Shown here one piece after another: positions 1 through 7,909 of a stretch of 49,602 nt of DNA. Source of the stretch: an uncultured Thiohalocapsa sp. Lineage in GTDB: Bacteria; Pseudomonadota; Gammaproteobacteria; Chromatiales; Chromatiaceae. The translations under genes and the position numbers were made by a program. The DNA lies in the NCBI RefSeq assembly GCF_913062725.1, contig NZ_CAJXWY010000028.1:1-49602 (forward strand), read 5' to 3'. Every line of letters begins with the position of its first letter. Positions within the stretch are counted from its first letter, which is position 1. The notes under the pieces were generated by a model. The model was given only the letters and a program-made list of their open reading frames with translations. It searched no databases and was not told the DNA's origin.

Positions 1-200
1 CGGCGCAGTCGCTCCGCGCAGTCGGGCAGCGGCTCGACGTGAACGCCGCGCCAGCCGCGCTCATAGAAGGCTAAGCTGACCGAGCACTCGCTGGGGTCGT
101 ACGCGCCGATGTCGATATAAAAGCCTTGGTCGACGTGGCCGAGCGCACGCCACAGGACAACATCTTCGAAGTTTTGCGCGTGGGAGACGATGCCTTGCAC
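1..200 (-). CDS. FkbM-family methyltransferase, 5' end only
   Basis: This is the first 66 or so codons of a gene that runs off the left edge. From a GTG at 200 the product begins MQGIVSHAQNFEDVVLWRAL and continues through FYIDIGAYDPSE and FYERGWRGVHVEPLP. That is the N-terminal pattern of the FkbM family: a YAQNFEDVML-like opening, the DIGA SAM-binding loop, and an acidic residue after the second strand (VEP). Such enzymes are SAM-dependent O-methyltransferases, usually acting on sugars of glycans or secondary metabolites. The GTG start is chosen because the conserved block begins just after it and no upstream ATG fits. No clear Shine-Dalgarno site is seen. The substrate cannot be told from this fragment. 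Confidence 0.75.
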   Translation of the reverse strand, partial: MQGIVSHAQNFEDVVLWRALGHVDQGFYIDIGAYDPSECSVSLAFYERGWRGVHVEPLPDCAERLR

Positions 201-441
201 GGCTGAGCGATGGTGGACTGTTTCGGCCGAGGGGTACCGTCGCCCCTCGGGTATGTGAAAAGCTCGCGTTACGACAACGACCTGCAGCCGAGCGTCTCAA
301 GCTGTACCTTCGCTGTGGTTGGACGCGACATACCTAAACCTACCAGTCTGCATCGTCTCCCGTCGGTTTAGCAAGCTTCGGCTCGGACAACGGCAGCACG
401 GCTCGATGGCGACGCAAAGATGAGACGTTCACTTGTGCTGA

Positions 442-525
442 GGCCACTTCCGGTATCGCCTGCCCCAGCTTTGTTATGTCGCCCGGTTTCGCAACGTCAT
501 CACCGGCGAAGTCATGGTCAAGTAG
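442..525 (+). pseudogene. Possible 3' remnant of a lost gene
   Basis: After a TGA at 439-441, 27 open codons run to a TAG at 523-525 and end ...RFRNVITGEVMVK. The composition looks coding and differs from the noisy frames around it. There is no start codon, and a terminator-like hairpin follows 44 bases later, as expected for the tail of a plus-strand gene whose 5' part is gone. I do not recognise the family. It could be chance. Confidence 0.25.
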
Positions 526-568
526 CCACAACACGCCGCCTGGGGGCTCGGCATCGGGCCCCGCGAGC

Positions 569-593
569 AAGGCCGCCGACGGGCGGCTTTTTC
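569..593 (+). terminator. Rho-independent terminator
   Basis: A GCCGCC/GGGCGGC stem with a GAC loop is followed directly by TTTTT (589-593) on the plus strand. It would serve the plus-strand remnant that ends at 525. On the minus strand the T-run is absent, so it is not an obvious terminator for lon. Confidence 0.6.
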
Positions 594-653
594 GTGCCGG
601 GCCGCAGGACCGCCGCGGCGCGCCGCGGTTGGGGTGATCGTGGCCCTGACCCG

Positions 654-3077
654 TTACCTGTTCCCGAACAGCAGCGGCTCCACGTCCGCGAAGCGGCTCA
701 CGAAGTGGACCTTGAGTCCTTTCTTGACGTGCTCCGGTACTTCGTCGTATTCGCCCTCATTGTCCACCGGCAGGATGATCTCCTTGATGCCGGCGCGCCG
801 CGCGGCGATGAGCTTCTCGCGCACGCCGCCGATGGGGAAGACCTCGCCGGTGAGGGTGAGCTCGCCGGTCATGGCGACCCGCCGCACCGGCTGTTTACGG
901 GCGAGTGACAAGAGCGCAGAGGCCATGGTAATGCCAGCGGAGGGGCCGTCCTTGGGCGTGGCGCCGGCGGGCACATGCAGATGGATGAAGCCTTTCTCGA
1001 AAAAGTTGGAATCGGCGCCGAACTGGCTCGCGTGGCTGACGATATAGCCGTAGGCGATTTCGGCGGACTCCTTCATGACATCGCCCAGCTGCCCGGTCAG
1101 CTTGAAGCCACGGCTGTACTCATGCGTGCGCACCGCCTCGATGGAGAGCGTCGCACCGCCCATGGCAGTCCAGGCGAGACCCGTCACCACACCCGGGCCG
1201 CCGAGCTTGCGCTCGTCGCGGAAGACGGGGCTGCCGAGGTAGCCCTTGAGCTGCGCCTGCGTCACCTCGATCGGCGTCGCCCCGCCTTCGAGCAGCCGCA
1301 CCGCCGACTTGCGCACGATCTTGCCGAGCTGCTTGTCCAACCGGCGTACACCGGCGTCGCGCGCATAGCCCTCGATGAGCGCGCGCAGGGTCTTGGTACC
1401 GATTTTGACCGTATGCTTTTCGAGGCCGGCACGCTCGAGCTGTCGCGGCAGCAGATACTTCTTGGCGATGGCCAGCTTCTCGTCGGCGATGTAGCCGGCG
1501 AGCTGGATCACCTCCATGCGATCGAGCAGCGGACCCGGGATGGTATCGGTCTGATTGGCGGTACAGACGAAGAGCACCTTGGAGAGATCGAAGCGCAGAT
1601 CGAGATAGTGATCGAGGAAATCCCGGTTCTGCTCCGGGTCCAGCACCTCCAGCAATGCCGAGGCCGGGTCGCCGTGGTAGCTGGCGCCGATCTTGTCGAT
1701 CTCATCCAGCATGATGACCGGATTCTCGGTGCCGGCGTCCTTGACGGCCTGGATGAACTTGCCAGGCATGGCGCCGATATAGGTACGGCGATGGCCCTTG
1801 ATCTCGGCCTCGTCGCGGATGCCGCCGACGGAGAATCGATAGAAGCGTCGCCCCAGGGTATCGGCGATGGAGCGCCCGACGGAGGTTTTGCCGACCCCGG
1901 GTGGCCCCACCAGCAGGATGATGGAGCCCGCGATCTCGCCCTTGTGGATGCCCACGGCGAGGAACTCCAGGATGCGATCCTTGACGTCGGCGAGGCCATA
2001 GTGGTCGCGGTCCAGAATACGCCGGGCGCGCTTGAGATCCAGCTTGTCGGCGCTGTCCACACCCCAGGGTAACAGGGTGATCCAGTCCAGATAGTTACGG
2101 GTCACCGAATACTCGGGTGAGCCCGGCTCGAGGACGGATATCTTGTCCATTTCCTCGTCGACACGCTTTTGCGCCTCGTCAGTGAGCTTGAGCTTCTCCA
2201 GGCGTGCCTTGAATTTATCGATCTCGGCGGTGCGATCATCCTTGGCCAGGCCGAGCTCTTTCTGGATGGCCTTGAGCTGCTCTTTCAGGAAGAACTCGCG
2301 CTGCTGCTTCTGCATGCGCTCTTCGACGCTCTGGCGGATCTTCTGCTGCGCGCGGGCGAGCTCCAGCTCGTTGTTCAGCAGGACCAGGACCTTCTCCATG
2401 CGCTTCATCAGCGGCACCGCCTCGAGTACCTCCTGCAGTTGTTCCTTGCTGGAGGTGGTGAGGCTGGCCGCAAAGTCCGCCAGATGCGACGGATCATCCG
2501 GCCCGAAACGGTCGAGAAACATCTTCAGCTCCTCGACGTACAACGGGTTCAGCGGCAGTAGCTCCTTGATGGTATTGATGACTGCCATGGCATAGGCTTT
2601 CACCTCACCCTCCGGCTCGTGGCGCGGCTCTGGCAGGTAGTTCACGCGGGCGCTGAAGGGCGCCCTGCGATTGACGAAGCCCTCGATGCTGAAGCGCTGC
2701 AGGCACTCCACCAGCACCTGCAGCTTGCCCTCGTCTTCGGCGACACGGTGCACCCGACAGGCGGTGCCCACCCCATAGAACTCGCCGGTGTTGGTGTCCT
2801 CGGAAGACTCGGCGCGGGTGAGCACGACGCCGAGGATCTTGTGCTCGCTCTTGCCCACCTGCAGGAGCGTGCTGCGCCAGTGCTCTGCGTCCATCAGCAG
2901 CGGTACCGCCTGTCCCGGAAAGAATGGTCGCGAGGCCACCGGCAGCAGTGGAATCAGCCCCGGCAGCACCTCGGAGGCGCGGGCGAGCTGGCTGGCGTTG
3001 TCTTCGGCGTCCGGCGTGTCGTCGGCGGCATCGATGTGGTGGTCCCGGGGGTCGTCTGGAGCAGGGATGTCGTTCAT
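654..3077 (-). CDS. lon: ATP-dependent Lon protease
   Basis: Lon is a cytoplasmic AAA+ serine protease that unfolds and degrades damaged and regulatory proteins. The 807 residues match the usual length of about 780-820. The N-terminal substrate-binding domain contains PLLPVASRPFFPGQ. A coiled-coil region follows, then an AAA+ module with Walker A GPPGVGKTS near residues 391-399 and Walker B VIMLDEIDKI. The protease domain has the catalytic Ser-Lys pair: Ser713 in PKDGPSAG and Lys755 in GGVREKL. A slightly acidic N-terminal tail of about 35 residues precedes the domain. The ATG at 3077 is the first start before the conserved region. The sequence is complete and shows no missing key residue. 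rsmA lies upstream on the same strand with a gap of about 130 bases. Confidence 0.97.
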   Translation of the reverse strand: MNDIPAPDDPRDHHIDAADDTPDAEDNASQLARASEVLPGLIPLLPVASRPFFPGQAVPLLMDAEHWRSTLLQVGKSEHKILGVVLTRAESSEDTNTGEFYGVGTACRVHRVAEDEGKLQVLVECLQRFSIEGFVNRRAPFSARVNYLPEPRHEPEGEVKAYAMAVINTIKELLPLNPLYVEELKMFLDRFGPDDPSHLADFAASLTTSSKEQLQEVLEAVPLMKRMEKVLVLLNNELELARAQQKIRQSVEERMQKQQREFFLKEQLKAIQKELGLAKDDRTAEIDKFKARLEKLKLTDEAQKRVDEEMDKISVLEPGSPEYSVTRNYLDWITLLPWGVDSADKLDLKRARRILDRDHYGLADVKDRILEFLAVGIHKGEIAGSIILLVGPPGVGKTSVGRSIADTLGRRFYRFSVGGIRDEAEIKGHRRTYIGAMPGKFIQAVKDAGTENPVIMLDEIDKIGASYHGDPASALLEVLDPEQNRDFLDHYLDLRFDLSKVLFVCTANQTDTIPGPLLDRMEVIQLAGYIADEKLAIAKKYLLPRQLERAGLEKHTVKIGTKTLRALIEGYARDAGVRRLDKQLGKIVRKSAVRLLEGGATPIEVTQAQLKGYLGSPVFRDERKLGGPGVVTGLAWTAMGGATLSIEAVRTHEYSRGFKLTGQLGDVMKESAEIAYGYIVSHASQFGADSNFFEKGFIHLHVPAGATPKDGPSAGITMASALLSLARKQPVRRVAMTGELTLTGEVFPIGGVREKLIAARRAGIKEIILPVDNEGEYDEVPEHVKKGLKVHFVSRFADVEPLLFGNR

Positions 3078-3206
3078 GATCGAGGGGGGTCGCTGTTCCG
3101 GCTTGTGCCGTCGGGGTCACGGCGCTCGCCGGGTCATTCAATGGTCGTGACTGCCGGTCCCGCGTCGCCGCGAGTTCCACTAATCCGGCGAATTAGCCCG
3201 ACAATC

Positions 3207-4082
3207 TCAGGGATTAATGTCAGGAATGCAACCGCTGTCGACATCGCGCGGGGCTTCGACGGCGGCATTGGCGAGTCGGGCGAAATCCACCACTGCAATC
3301 TGTTCTGCCCGGGCTCCGGGGTCCAGCCCGCAGCGCTTCAGCAGCGCTGGCTGCACGAGCCCACGCAGGCTGTTGCTGAGGCGCTTGCGGCGCTGCGCGA
3401 ACGCGGCGGCGACGATGCGCGCGTGCAGCCCGGCGTCGACGATGACCACCGGTGGCGGGCGCAGCGGCGATAGCCGGACCACGGCGGACGCGACTTTCGG
3501 GGCGGGCACGAAGGCACCCGCGCCCACCGCCAGCACCCGCTGCACCGCGCAGCGGCTTTGTACCATCACCGAGAGCCGGCCGTACACTTTGGAGCCGGGG
3601 GCGGCGACCATGCGATCGACCACCTCCTTCTGCAGCATCAGGTGCATGTCGGCGATGCAGTCCATTTGCGCGAGAAAGCGAAACAACAGGGGTGTGGAGA
3701 TGTTGTAGGGCAGATTACCGACGAGGCGCAGGCGCGCACCCGCCGCCGCCGCATTGGCTGGCAGCAAACCGCATAGGTCGAAGGTGAGGGCGTCCGCCTG
3801 GTGCACGTGCAACCGGCCGAGACCCGCCAGGCGCTCGGCGAGGGGTCCCACCAGGTCGCGGTCCAGCTCGATGACGTCCAGCGCGCCGGCGGCTTGTAGC
3901 AGACCGGCTGTCAGCGCACCGCGGCCGGGGCCGATCTCCACCAGATGCTGCCCCGGCTTGGCCGCCACCGCGGTGAGGATGCGGTGGATGATGCCCGGAT
4001 CGTGCAAAAAGTTTTGTCCGAAGCGCTTGCGCGCGCGCTGTCGCGCGTGCGGCTGCTGGGTGGCCTGGGGTGGATCGATCAT
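3207..4082 (-). CDS. rsmA: 16S rRNA dimethyladenosine transferase RsmA (KsgA)
   Basis: RsmA uses SAM to dimethylate two adjacent adenosines in the loop of helix 45 of 16S rRNA, a late step in small-subunit assembly. The N-terminal KRFGQNFLHD block, the SAM-binding motif VEIGPGRGALT and the catalytic NLPYN motif are all present. The length of about 291 residues is normal. I take the ATG at 4082 (MIDPPQATQQ) as the start. A TTG six codons upstream (4100) would add only MFRAHA. Gammaproteobacteria often place pdxA or apaGH next to rsmA, but neither is here; lon follows instead. Confidence 0.96.
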   Translation of the reverse strand: MIDPPQATQQPHARQRARKRFGQNFLHDPGIIHRILTAVAAKPGQHLVEIGPGRGALTAGLLQAAGALDVIELDRDLVGPLAERLAGLGRLHVHQADALTFDLCGLLPANAAAAGARLRLVGNLPYNISTPLLFRFLAQMDCIADMHLMLQKEVVDRMVAAPGSKVYGRLSVMVQSRCAVQRVLAVGAGAFVPAPKVASAVVRLSPLRPPPVVIVDAGLHARIVAAAFAQRRKRLSNSLRGLVQPALLKRCGLDPGARAEQIAVVDFARLANAAVEAPRDVDSGCIPDINP

Positions 4083-4434
4083 GGCATGGGCTCGAAACAA
4101 GGGCTGCGGACTCCATCCGGCATGCGGGGCTCCGAAGGCGATGCGCCATACGCGGGCGCCGACGGGGTTGCTTTAAGGGTAGCGCGTCGCACCCGCAGGC
4201 GTTGTGCGGCGCACCACATGGCCCGGCCACAGGCGGCCGGCGCCCGACATCATCCCGTGCCGGTCGCCAGGGCATGGTGCTGGCACGCTCGTTGGGGTCG
4301 CGGCGGCCTGGCCGACGCGCATCATCAATGCCCGCCGGCGGCTGTGCAGGTAGGGTTGCCGTCCAGCCTTGACGCCTGCATCTGTAGGCAAAGCCTTTTC
4401 AACCGGGGTCGCGTACCTCGACAGGAGCCGAATC
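4083..4434. other. Intergenic region between rsmA and the ABC1 kinase gene
   Basis: About 350 GC-rich bases separate these two divergent genes. I see no gene and no convincing promoter hexamers. The only clear signal is the AGGAG ribosome-binding site at 4423-4427 serving the downstream ATG at 4435. Confidence 0.5.
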
Positions 4435-5769
4435 ATGTCCGCAGCCATCGATCCACCGAGCCGTGCCGGTCGCAACGTGCCAAGTCGGCGCCTGAGCCGT
4501 CTCTGGCACATCGGCCGGGCCACCACGGACCTCGCCGCCGGCGTCGGCGTGCGCGGCATGATGGAGTTGGCGCGCTCGCGCCGCAGCGGCGAGGTCGCAC
4601 GCATTCAGCTCAGCCCCGAGGCCACCAAGCGCTTCACCGATCGCCTCGCGCGCATGCGCGGTGCCGTGATGAAGATGGGCCAGCTCATGTCCATGGACGG
4701 CACGGACATGTTCACGCCGGAGGCGGCGGCGATCATGGCGGAGCTGCGCGATCGCGCCGAGCCCATGCCGCTGAGCCAGCTCAACAGGGTTTTGGAGACC
4801 GAATGGGGTCGCGACTGGCGCCGGAACTTCCGGCGCTTCGAGTTCCAGCCCGTCGCCGCCGCCAGTATCGGCCAGGTGCATCGGGTCGAGACCAAAGACG
4901 GCCGCCGGCTTGCGCTGAAGATCCAGTTCCCGGGCGTGCGCGAGAGCATCGACAGCGACATCGACAACCTCGGCTTCTTCGCGCGCAACCTCGGCATGGT
5001 GCCCAAGGGCATGGACATCGGGCCGCTGCTGGAGGAGGCGCGGGTGCAATTGCACCAGGAAGCCGACTACGCCGCCGAGGCCGCCGCGATGATGCGCTAC
5101 CGCGCGCTGGTGGGGGACGATGCCGATTTCTTCGTGCCCGCGGTGCACAGCGATCTCAGCACCGACCGCATCCTGGCCATGGACTTCGCCGCCGGCGTCT
5201 CCATCGACCATCTGGCCGACAGCGGCTACAGCCGCGCCGAGCGCGACCGCGCCGCGAGCCTGTTGGTGCGCCTGATGATTCGCGAACTGCTCGACTTCGG
5301 TCTCGCGCAGACCGACCCGAATTTCGGCAACTACCTCTACGATCCTCAGACCAAGCGCATCGTGCTGCTGGACTTTGGCGCCGCGCTGCCGGTGCCCGGC
5401 GGGATCGCCGAGCAGTACCTCGCCCTCGCCCATGGGGCGCTCGCGGACGATGTCGACGCCCTGCGCGCCGCATCCATCGGACTCGGCTACATGGCCGCGG
5501 ACGCGGATGCCGCCACGGCCGAAGCGCTGGTGGCCATGATTCGCCTGTCCGCCGAGGTGCTGCAGCCCGGGGTTTACGACTTCGGCAGCTCCGATCTGTT
5601 CGAGCGCCTCTATGTCAAGGGCCGGGACATGTATATGGACGAGGTCTTCAATCATCTCCCCGAGCCCATCACCATGTTTCTGCAGCGTAAGTTCGCCGGC
5701 ATGTTCATGCTGTGCCGGCGCCTGCGCGCCCGCGTCGACCTGCGTGCAATGCTCGACCCATATCTGTGA
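4435..5769 (+). CDS. ABC1/UbiB-type atypical kinase
   Basis: A 444-residue member of the ABC1/ADCK/UbiB protein-kinase-like family. Visible signatures are the KxGQ motif (VMKMGQLMSM), the Ala-rich nucleotide loop replaced by AAASIGQVHR, the catalytic-loop region DPNFGNYLYD, and the metal-binding LLDFGAA. Family members such as UbiB and Coq8 are ATPases that support ubiquinone synthesis. This protein is shorter than UbiB (about 540 residues) and has no obvious C-terminal membrane anchor, so it is closer to the general AarF/ABC1 group. The start at 4435 is supported by AGGAG eight bases before it; an upstream in-frame ATG at 4369 lacks such a site. It stands alone, not in a ubi operon. The exact role is unproven. 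Confidence 0.85.
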   Translation: MSAAIDPPSRAGRNVPSRRLSRLWHIGRATTDLAAGVGVRGMMELARSRRSGEVARIQLSPEATKRFTDRLARMRGAVMKMGQLMSMDGTDMFTPEAAAIMAELRDRAEPMPLSQLNRVLETEWGRDWRRNFRRFEFQPVAAASIGQVHRVETKDGRRLALKIQFPGVRESIDSDIDNLGFFARNLGMVPKGMDIGPLLEEARVQLHQEADYAAEAAAMMRYRALVGDDADFFVPAVHSDLSTDRILAMDFAAGVSIDHLADSGYSRAERDRAASLLVRLMIRELLDFGLAQTDPNFGNYLYDPQTKRIVLLDFGAALPVPGGIAEQYLALAHGALADDVDALRAASIGLGYMAADADAATAEALVAMIRLSAEVLQPGVYDFGSSDLFERLYVKGRDMYMDEVFNHLPEPITMFLQRKFAGMFMLCRRLRARVDLRAMLDPYL

Positions 5770-5917
5770 ATGCGAATCACCGACGCATGGGCAGCCCGCG
5801 CGACGGCGCCCGCACGCGGGCTCAGGCCTGAGCCGCGAGCATTGGCTCCGTGCACCGGTGCGGGACAGTCGGGGTCGATCCAGGTTCGTCGCATCCGGAT
5901 GCCCGTTGGTTCCGGAT

Positions 5918-6010
5918 TGGCTGGCGGCTGGGCGGGGTCTCGACAGCGGGGGCTGTCGTGAAAACGACAGCGACGTCGACGCGGCGTTTCCCGCCAGCCG
6001 TCAATCAACC
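5918..6010 (+). repeat. Structured interspersed repeat, copy A
   Basis: One of three related elements in this window. It has outer arms built on GGCTGGCGG...GGCGGGG and CCCGCCAGCC, a shared GGGTCTCGAC block, and an inner hairpin CGACAGC/GCTGTCG with a GGGG loop at 5941-5958. A conserved TCGTGAAAACGACAG stretch follows. The outer arms are less perfect than in copy C. It sits in the 290-base gap between the convergent ABC1-kinase and EVE-domain genes, which otherwise shows nothing. Confidence 0.75.
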
Positions 6011-6059
6011 AAGCGGATTCTCAGACGACAGTGGATGCACGAAAGATCCCCTCCGGGCC

Positions 6060-6536
6060 CTACTCCAAATCGAGGATCAACGCCCACTGGGCTTCAGTCA
6101 CCGGCATGATGGATAACCGGTTGCCGCGACGCACCAGCGGCAAGTCCGCGAGCGGGCCATCCGGGTCCCGCTGCCCAAGCGCCTTGAGCTCCGTGAGCGT
6201 GATGGTGCGCCGCAGGTGCCTTACGTACTTGAGATCCACCATGAACCAGCGCGGATCGCTGGGATCGCTCTTGGGATCGTAATACTTGGCGTCGGGGTCG
6301 AAGGCGGTATGATCCGGGTAGCCCTCGCGCACGACTTCTGCGATGCCGACGATGCCGGGCGCCTTGGTATTGGAGTGATAGAAGAACACCGTGTCGCCGA
6401 CGCGCATGGCGTCGCGCATCATGTTGCGGGCCTGATAGTTGCGCACGCCGTCCCAGGGCTCGGTTTGGCTTGGTCGGGCGGCGAGGTCGTCGATGCCGAA
6501 GGCATCGGGCTCGGATTTCATCAGCCAGTGAGCCAT
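6060..6536 (-). CDS. EVE-domain protein
   Basis: A 158-residue single-domain EVE protein (PUA-like fold). It begins MAHWLMKSEPDAF and has the family pattern WDGVRNYQARNMMRDAM, FFYHSNTKAPGIVG, then the closing LSIMPVT. EVE domains are thought to bind modified bases in DNA or RNA, and the free-standing form is common in proteobacteria. The start is the ATG at 6536, preceded by GGAGAC at suitable spacing; longer reading of the frame upstream gives low-complexity sequence without homology. The length is typical. It has no clear operon partner, and repeat copy A lies just past its 3' end. Confidence 0.9.
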   Translation of the reverse strand: MAHWLMKSEPDAFGIDDLAARPSQTEPWDGVRNYQARNMMRDAMRVGDTVFFYHSNTKAPGIVGIAEVVREGYPDHTAFDPDAKYYDPKSDPSDPRWFMVDLKYVRHLRRTITLTELKALGQRDPDGPLADLPLVRRGNRLSIMPVTEAQWALILDLE

Positions 6537-6780
6537 GGCGGGCTTGTCTCCGTTGGTTGCGGGCGGCCGCAGACGCGCCGCTGTAGCGATCATGCGCTCC
6601 GGGCGCCGATGATATACGACCGGCGGCGGCGGTCGGTAACGGCAGAGCCCGGCGGCATTCTTCCCTATACTCGACTTGCTGTGGCGCAGCGGTACCGGGC
6701 CCGATCGGTGACAACCCTCAGGGCAAGACAGTCTCGGTGCGCCATGGCTCAGTTTCGATGACACGACAGGAGAAGCAGTC

Positions 6781-7398
6781 ATGACTAACCAACGCGCCAT
6801 CGCCGCCGCCCTTGCGGCTCTGTTAGGTGTCGGCCTCGGTGCCGGTAGTGCGCAGGCGGTAGACTTCGGCGAGATGATGAATCCATCCAAGTGGTTCGGT
6901 ACCAGCAAAGATGATCCGCCGGCGCAGCCCATGCCGCCGCAGCTCTACCCCAAGGTGCCGCCGACACCACCGACCCCAGCCCAGCCGGCGGCGGCGCAAC
7001 AAGCGCCACCACCGCCGGCTCCCGCGCAACAGCAGGCGCCGATGCAGCCCCAGCCCCAGGCGGCGCAACGCCAGGGCCAGGCGCCAGCGCCTCAGGGCTA
7101 TGCGCCCGCACCCGGCTATGCGCCCGCACCCGGCTATGCGCCTGCACCCGGCTATGCGCCTGCACCCGGCTATGCGCCCGGTTACGGTTATGGCAATCCC
7201 CAGGTTTATGGCGGCGGCTATCCGCCGCCGGCTTACGGGCCCATGCCCGGTTACGGGCCCTACGATGGTCCCCAAGGTGGCTATCCACCGGCGTACGGAC
7301 CGGGCTACGGTGCCCCGGCCGAGGCGGGTAATGGCGGCTTCAACCCCATGAACATGATGCGCGCCCCCATGCGCATGATGGGCGGTGACCAGGACTAG
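6781..7398 (+). CDS. Secreted Pro/Gly/Tyr-rich protein with hexapeptide repeats
   Basis: A 205-residue protein with an N-terminal signal peptide (AALAALLGVGLGAGSAQA, cleavage likely after SAQA). A short conserved-looking stretch, FGEMMNPSKWFG, follows. A long disordered Pro/Gln/Ala tail then contains tandem GYAPAP units and further PGYG/YGP motifs. The C-terminus is Met-rich (NMMRAPMRMMGG). The FGEMMNPSKWFG block resembles small periplasmic proteins of sulfur-oxidising gammaproteobacteria, but I do not know a function. The ribosome-binding site CAGGAGAAG precedes the ATG well. A TATACT at 6668-6673 could be a -10 box without a good -35. The protein is probably periplasmic or surface-exposed. 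Confidence 0.7.
   Translation: MTNQRAIAAALAALLGVGLGAGSAQAVDFGEMMNPSKWFGTSKDDPPAQPMPPQLYPKVPPTPPTPAQPAAAQQAPPPPAPAQQQAPMQPQPQAAQRQGQAPAPQGYAPAPGYAPAPGYAPAPGYAPAPGYAPGYGYGNPQVYGGGYPPPAYGPMPGYGPYDGPQGGYPPAYGPGYGAPAEAGNGGFNPMNMMRAPMRMMGGDQD
7096..7185 (+). repeat. In-gene 18-bp tandem repeat (GYAPAP)
   Basis: About five near-identical 18-base units encode GYAPAP hexapeptides inside the secreted Pro-rich protein gene. The units differ mainly at silent third positions (GCGCCC/GCGCCT). Copy number could vary by slippage or recombination between strains. Confidence 0.85.
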
Positions 7399-7518
7399 CG
7401 CCGCCGGCGTCGGCGCCATTGCCTGCGGTAACCCGCATTTGTGCCCGGCGCCGATGCGACCCATTGTCGCCATAGACCGTTGGACTGACACAAGACCGCT
7501 GCCCGAGATTCACCCGCC

Positions 7519-7875
7519 ATGGAGCAACGCCCCAGTATCAAGACCGCCCTGCCGAAGCACCGCTACGACATCAGCGATTACAGCGCGACCGTGCTCGGCG
7601 ACATCGACACCGACGACCCCCACCCTTACCGCTGGATTCTGGCCCTTGTGCCCATGGGCCGCCAGGAGCCGACGCTCTACATCTGTGCCCAGCGCGCAGC
7701 GCCGGAGCGCTCGGCGACGGGCGAGTACGATTTGCGGGTGGTATCCGAGGCACTGACCGACGTCGTCGATACCGCCGACCGCTGGGGTGATCTGGACGTT
7801 TTCACGGACCAGGCGCTGGATCTGGCCTGCCAGGTGCTCGGCCTCAAGCAGGAGATGGTGATCAAGCTGATGTGA
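7519..7875 (+). CDS. Conserved hypothetical protein, 118 aa
   Basis: A small soluble protein beginning MEQRPSIKTALPKHRYDISDY. It has a central hydrophobic strand (YRWILALVPMG) and an acidic C-terminal half (WGDLDVFTDQALDLACQVLG). The start is the ATG at 7519. The preceding bases (CACCCGCC) give no strong ribosome-binding site. No motif reveals a function. The layout (one domain, no signal peptide, no membrane helix) suggests a cytoplasmic alpha/beta protein. It follows the secreted Pro-rich gene by 120 bases on the same strand and converges with the DUF4407-like gene. Confidence 0.7.
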   Translation: MEQRPSIKTALPKHRYDISDYSATVLGDIDTDDPHPYRWILALVPMGRQEPTLYICAQRAAPERSATGEYDLRVVSEALTDVVDTADRWGDLDVFTDQALDLACQVLGLKQEMVIKLM

Positions 7876-7909
7876 GCGCCCGCGAGCGGCCCGACCAACG
7901 TCCTCTGGC

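Larger units (their letters stand above)
201..653. other. Intergenic, decayed stretch
   Basis: About 450 bases lie between the FkbM-type gene and the end of lon. I see no intact gene. The middle holds a short plus-strand reading frame that looks like the end of a lost gene, followed by a terminator-like hairpin; both are listed separately. A GC-only palindrome (CCGCGGCGCGCCGCGG) lies near 615 and could help end lon transcription, but no T-run follows it on the minus strand. Confidence 0.5.

Noticed and set aside
975..2072. Long plus-strand open frame opposite lon
   Set aside because: It is antisense to conserved lon sequence and has the His/Asp/Leu-rich composition typical of reversed GC-rich coding DNA.
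6668..6673. TATACT as a promoter for the secreted Pro-rich protein
   Set aside because: No acceptable -35 hexamer at 16-18 bases, so it is mentioned only in the gene entry.
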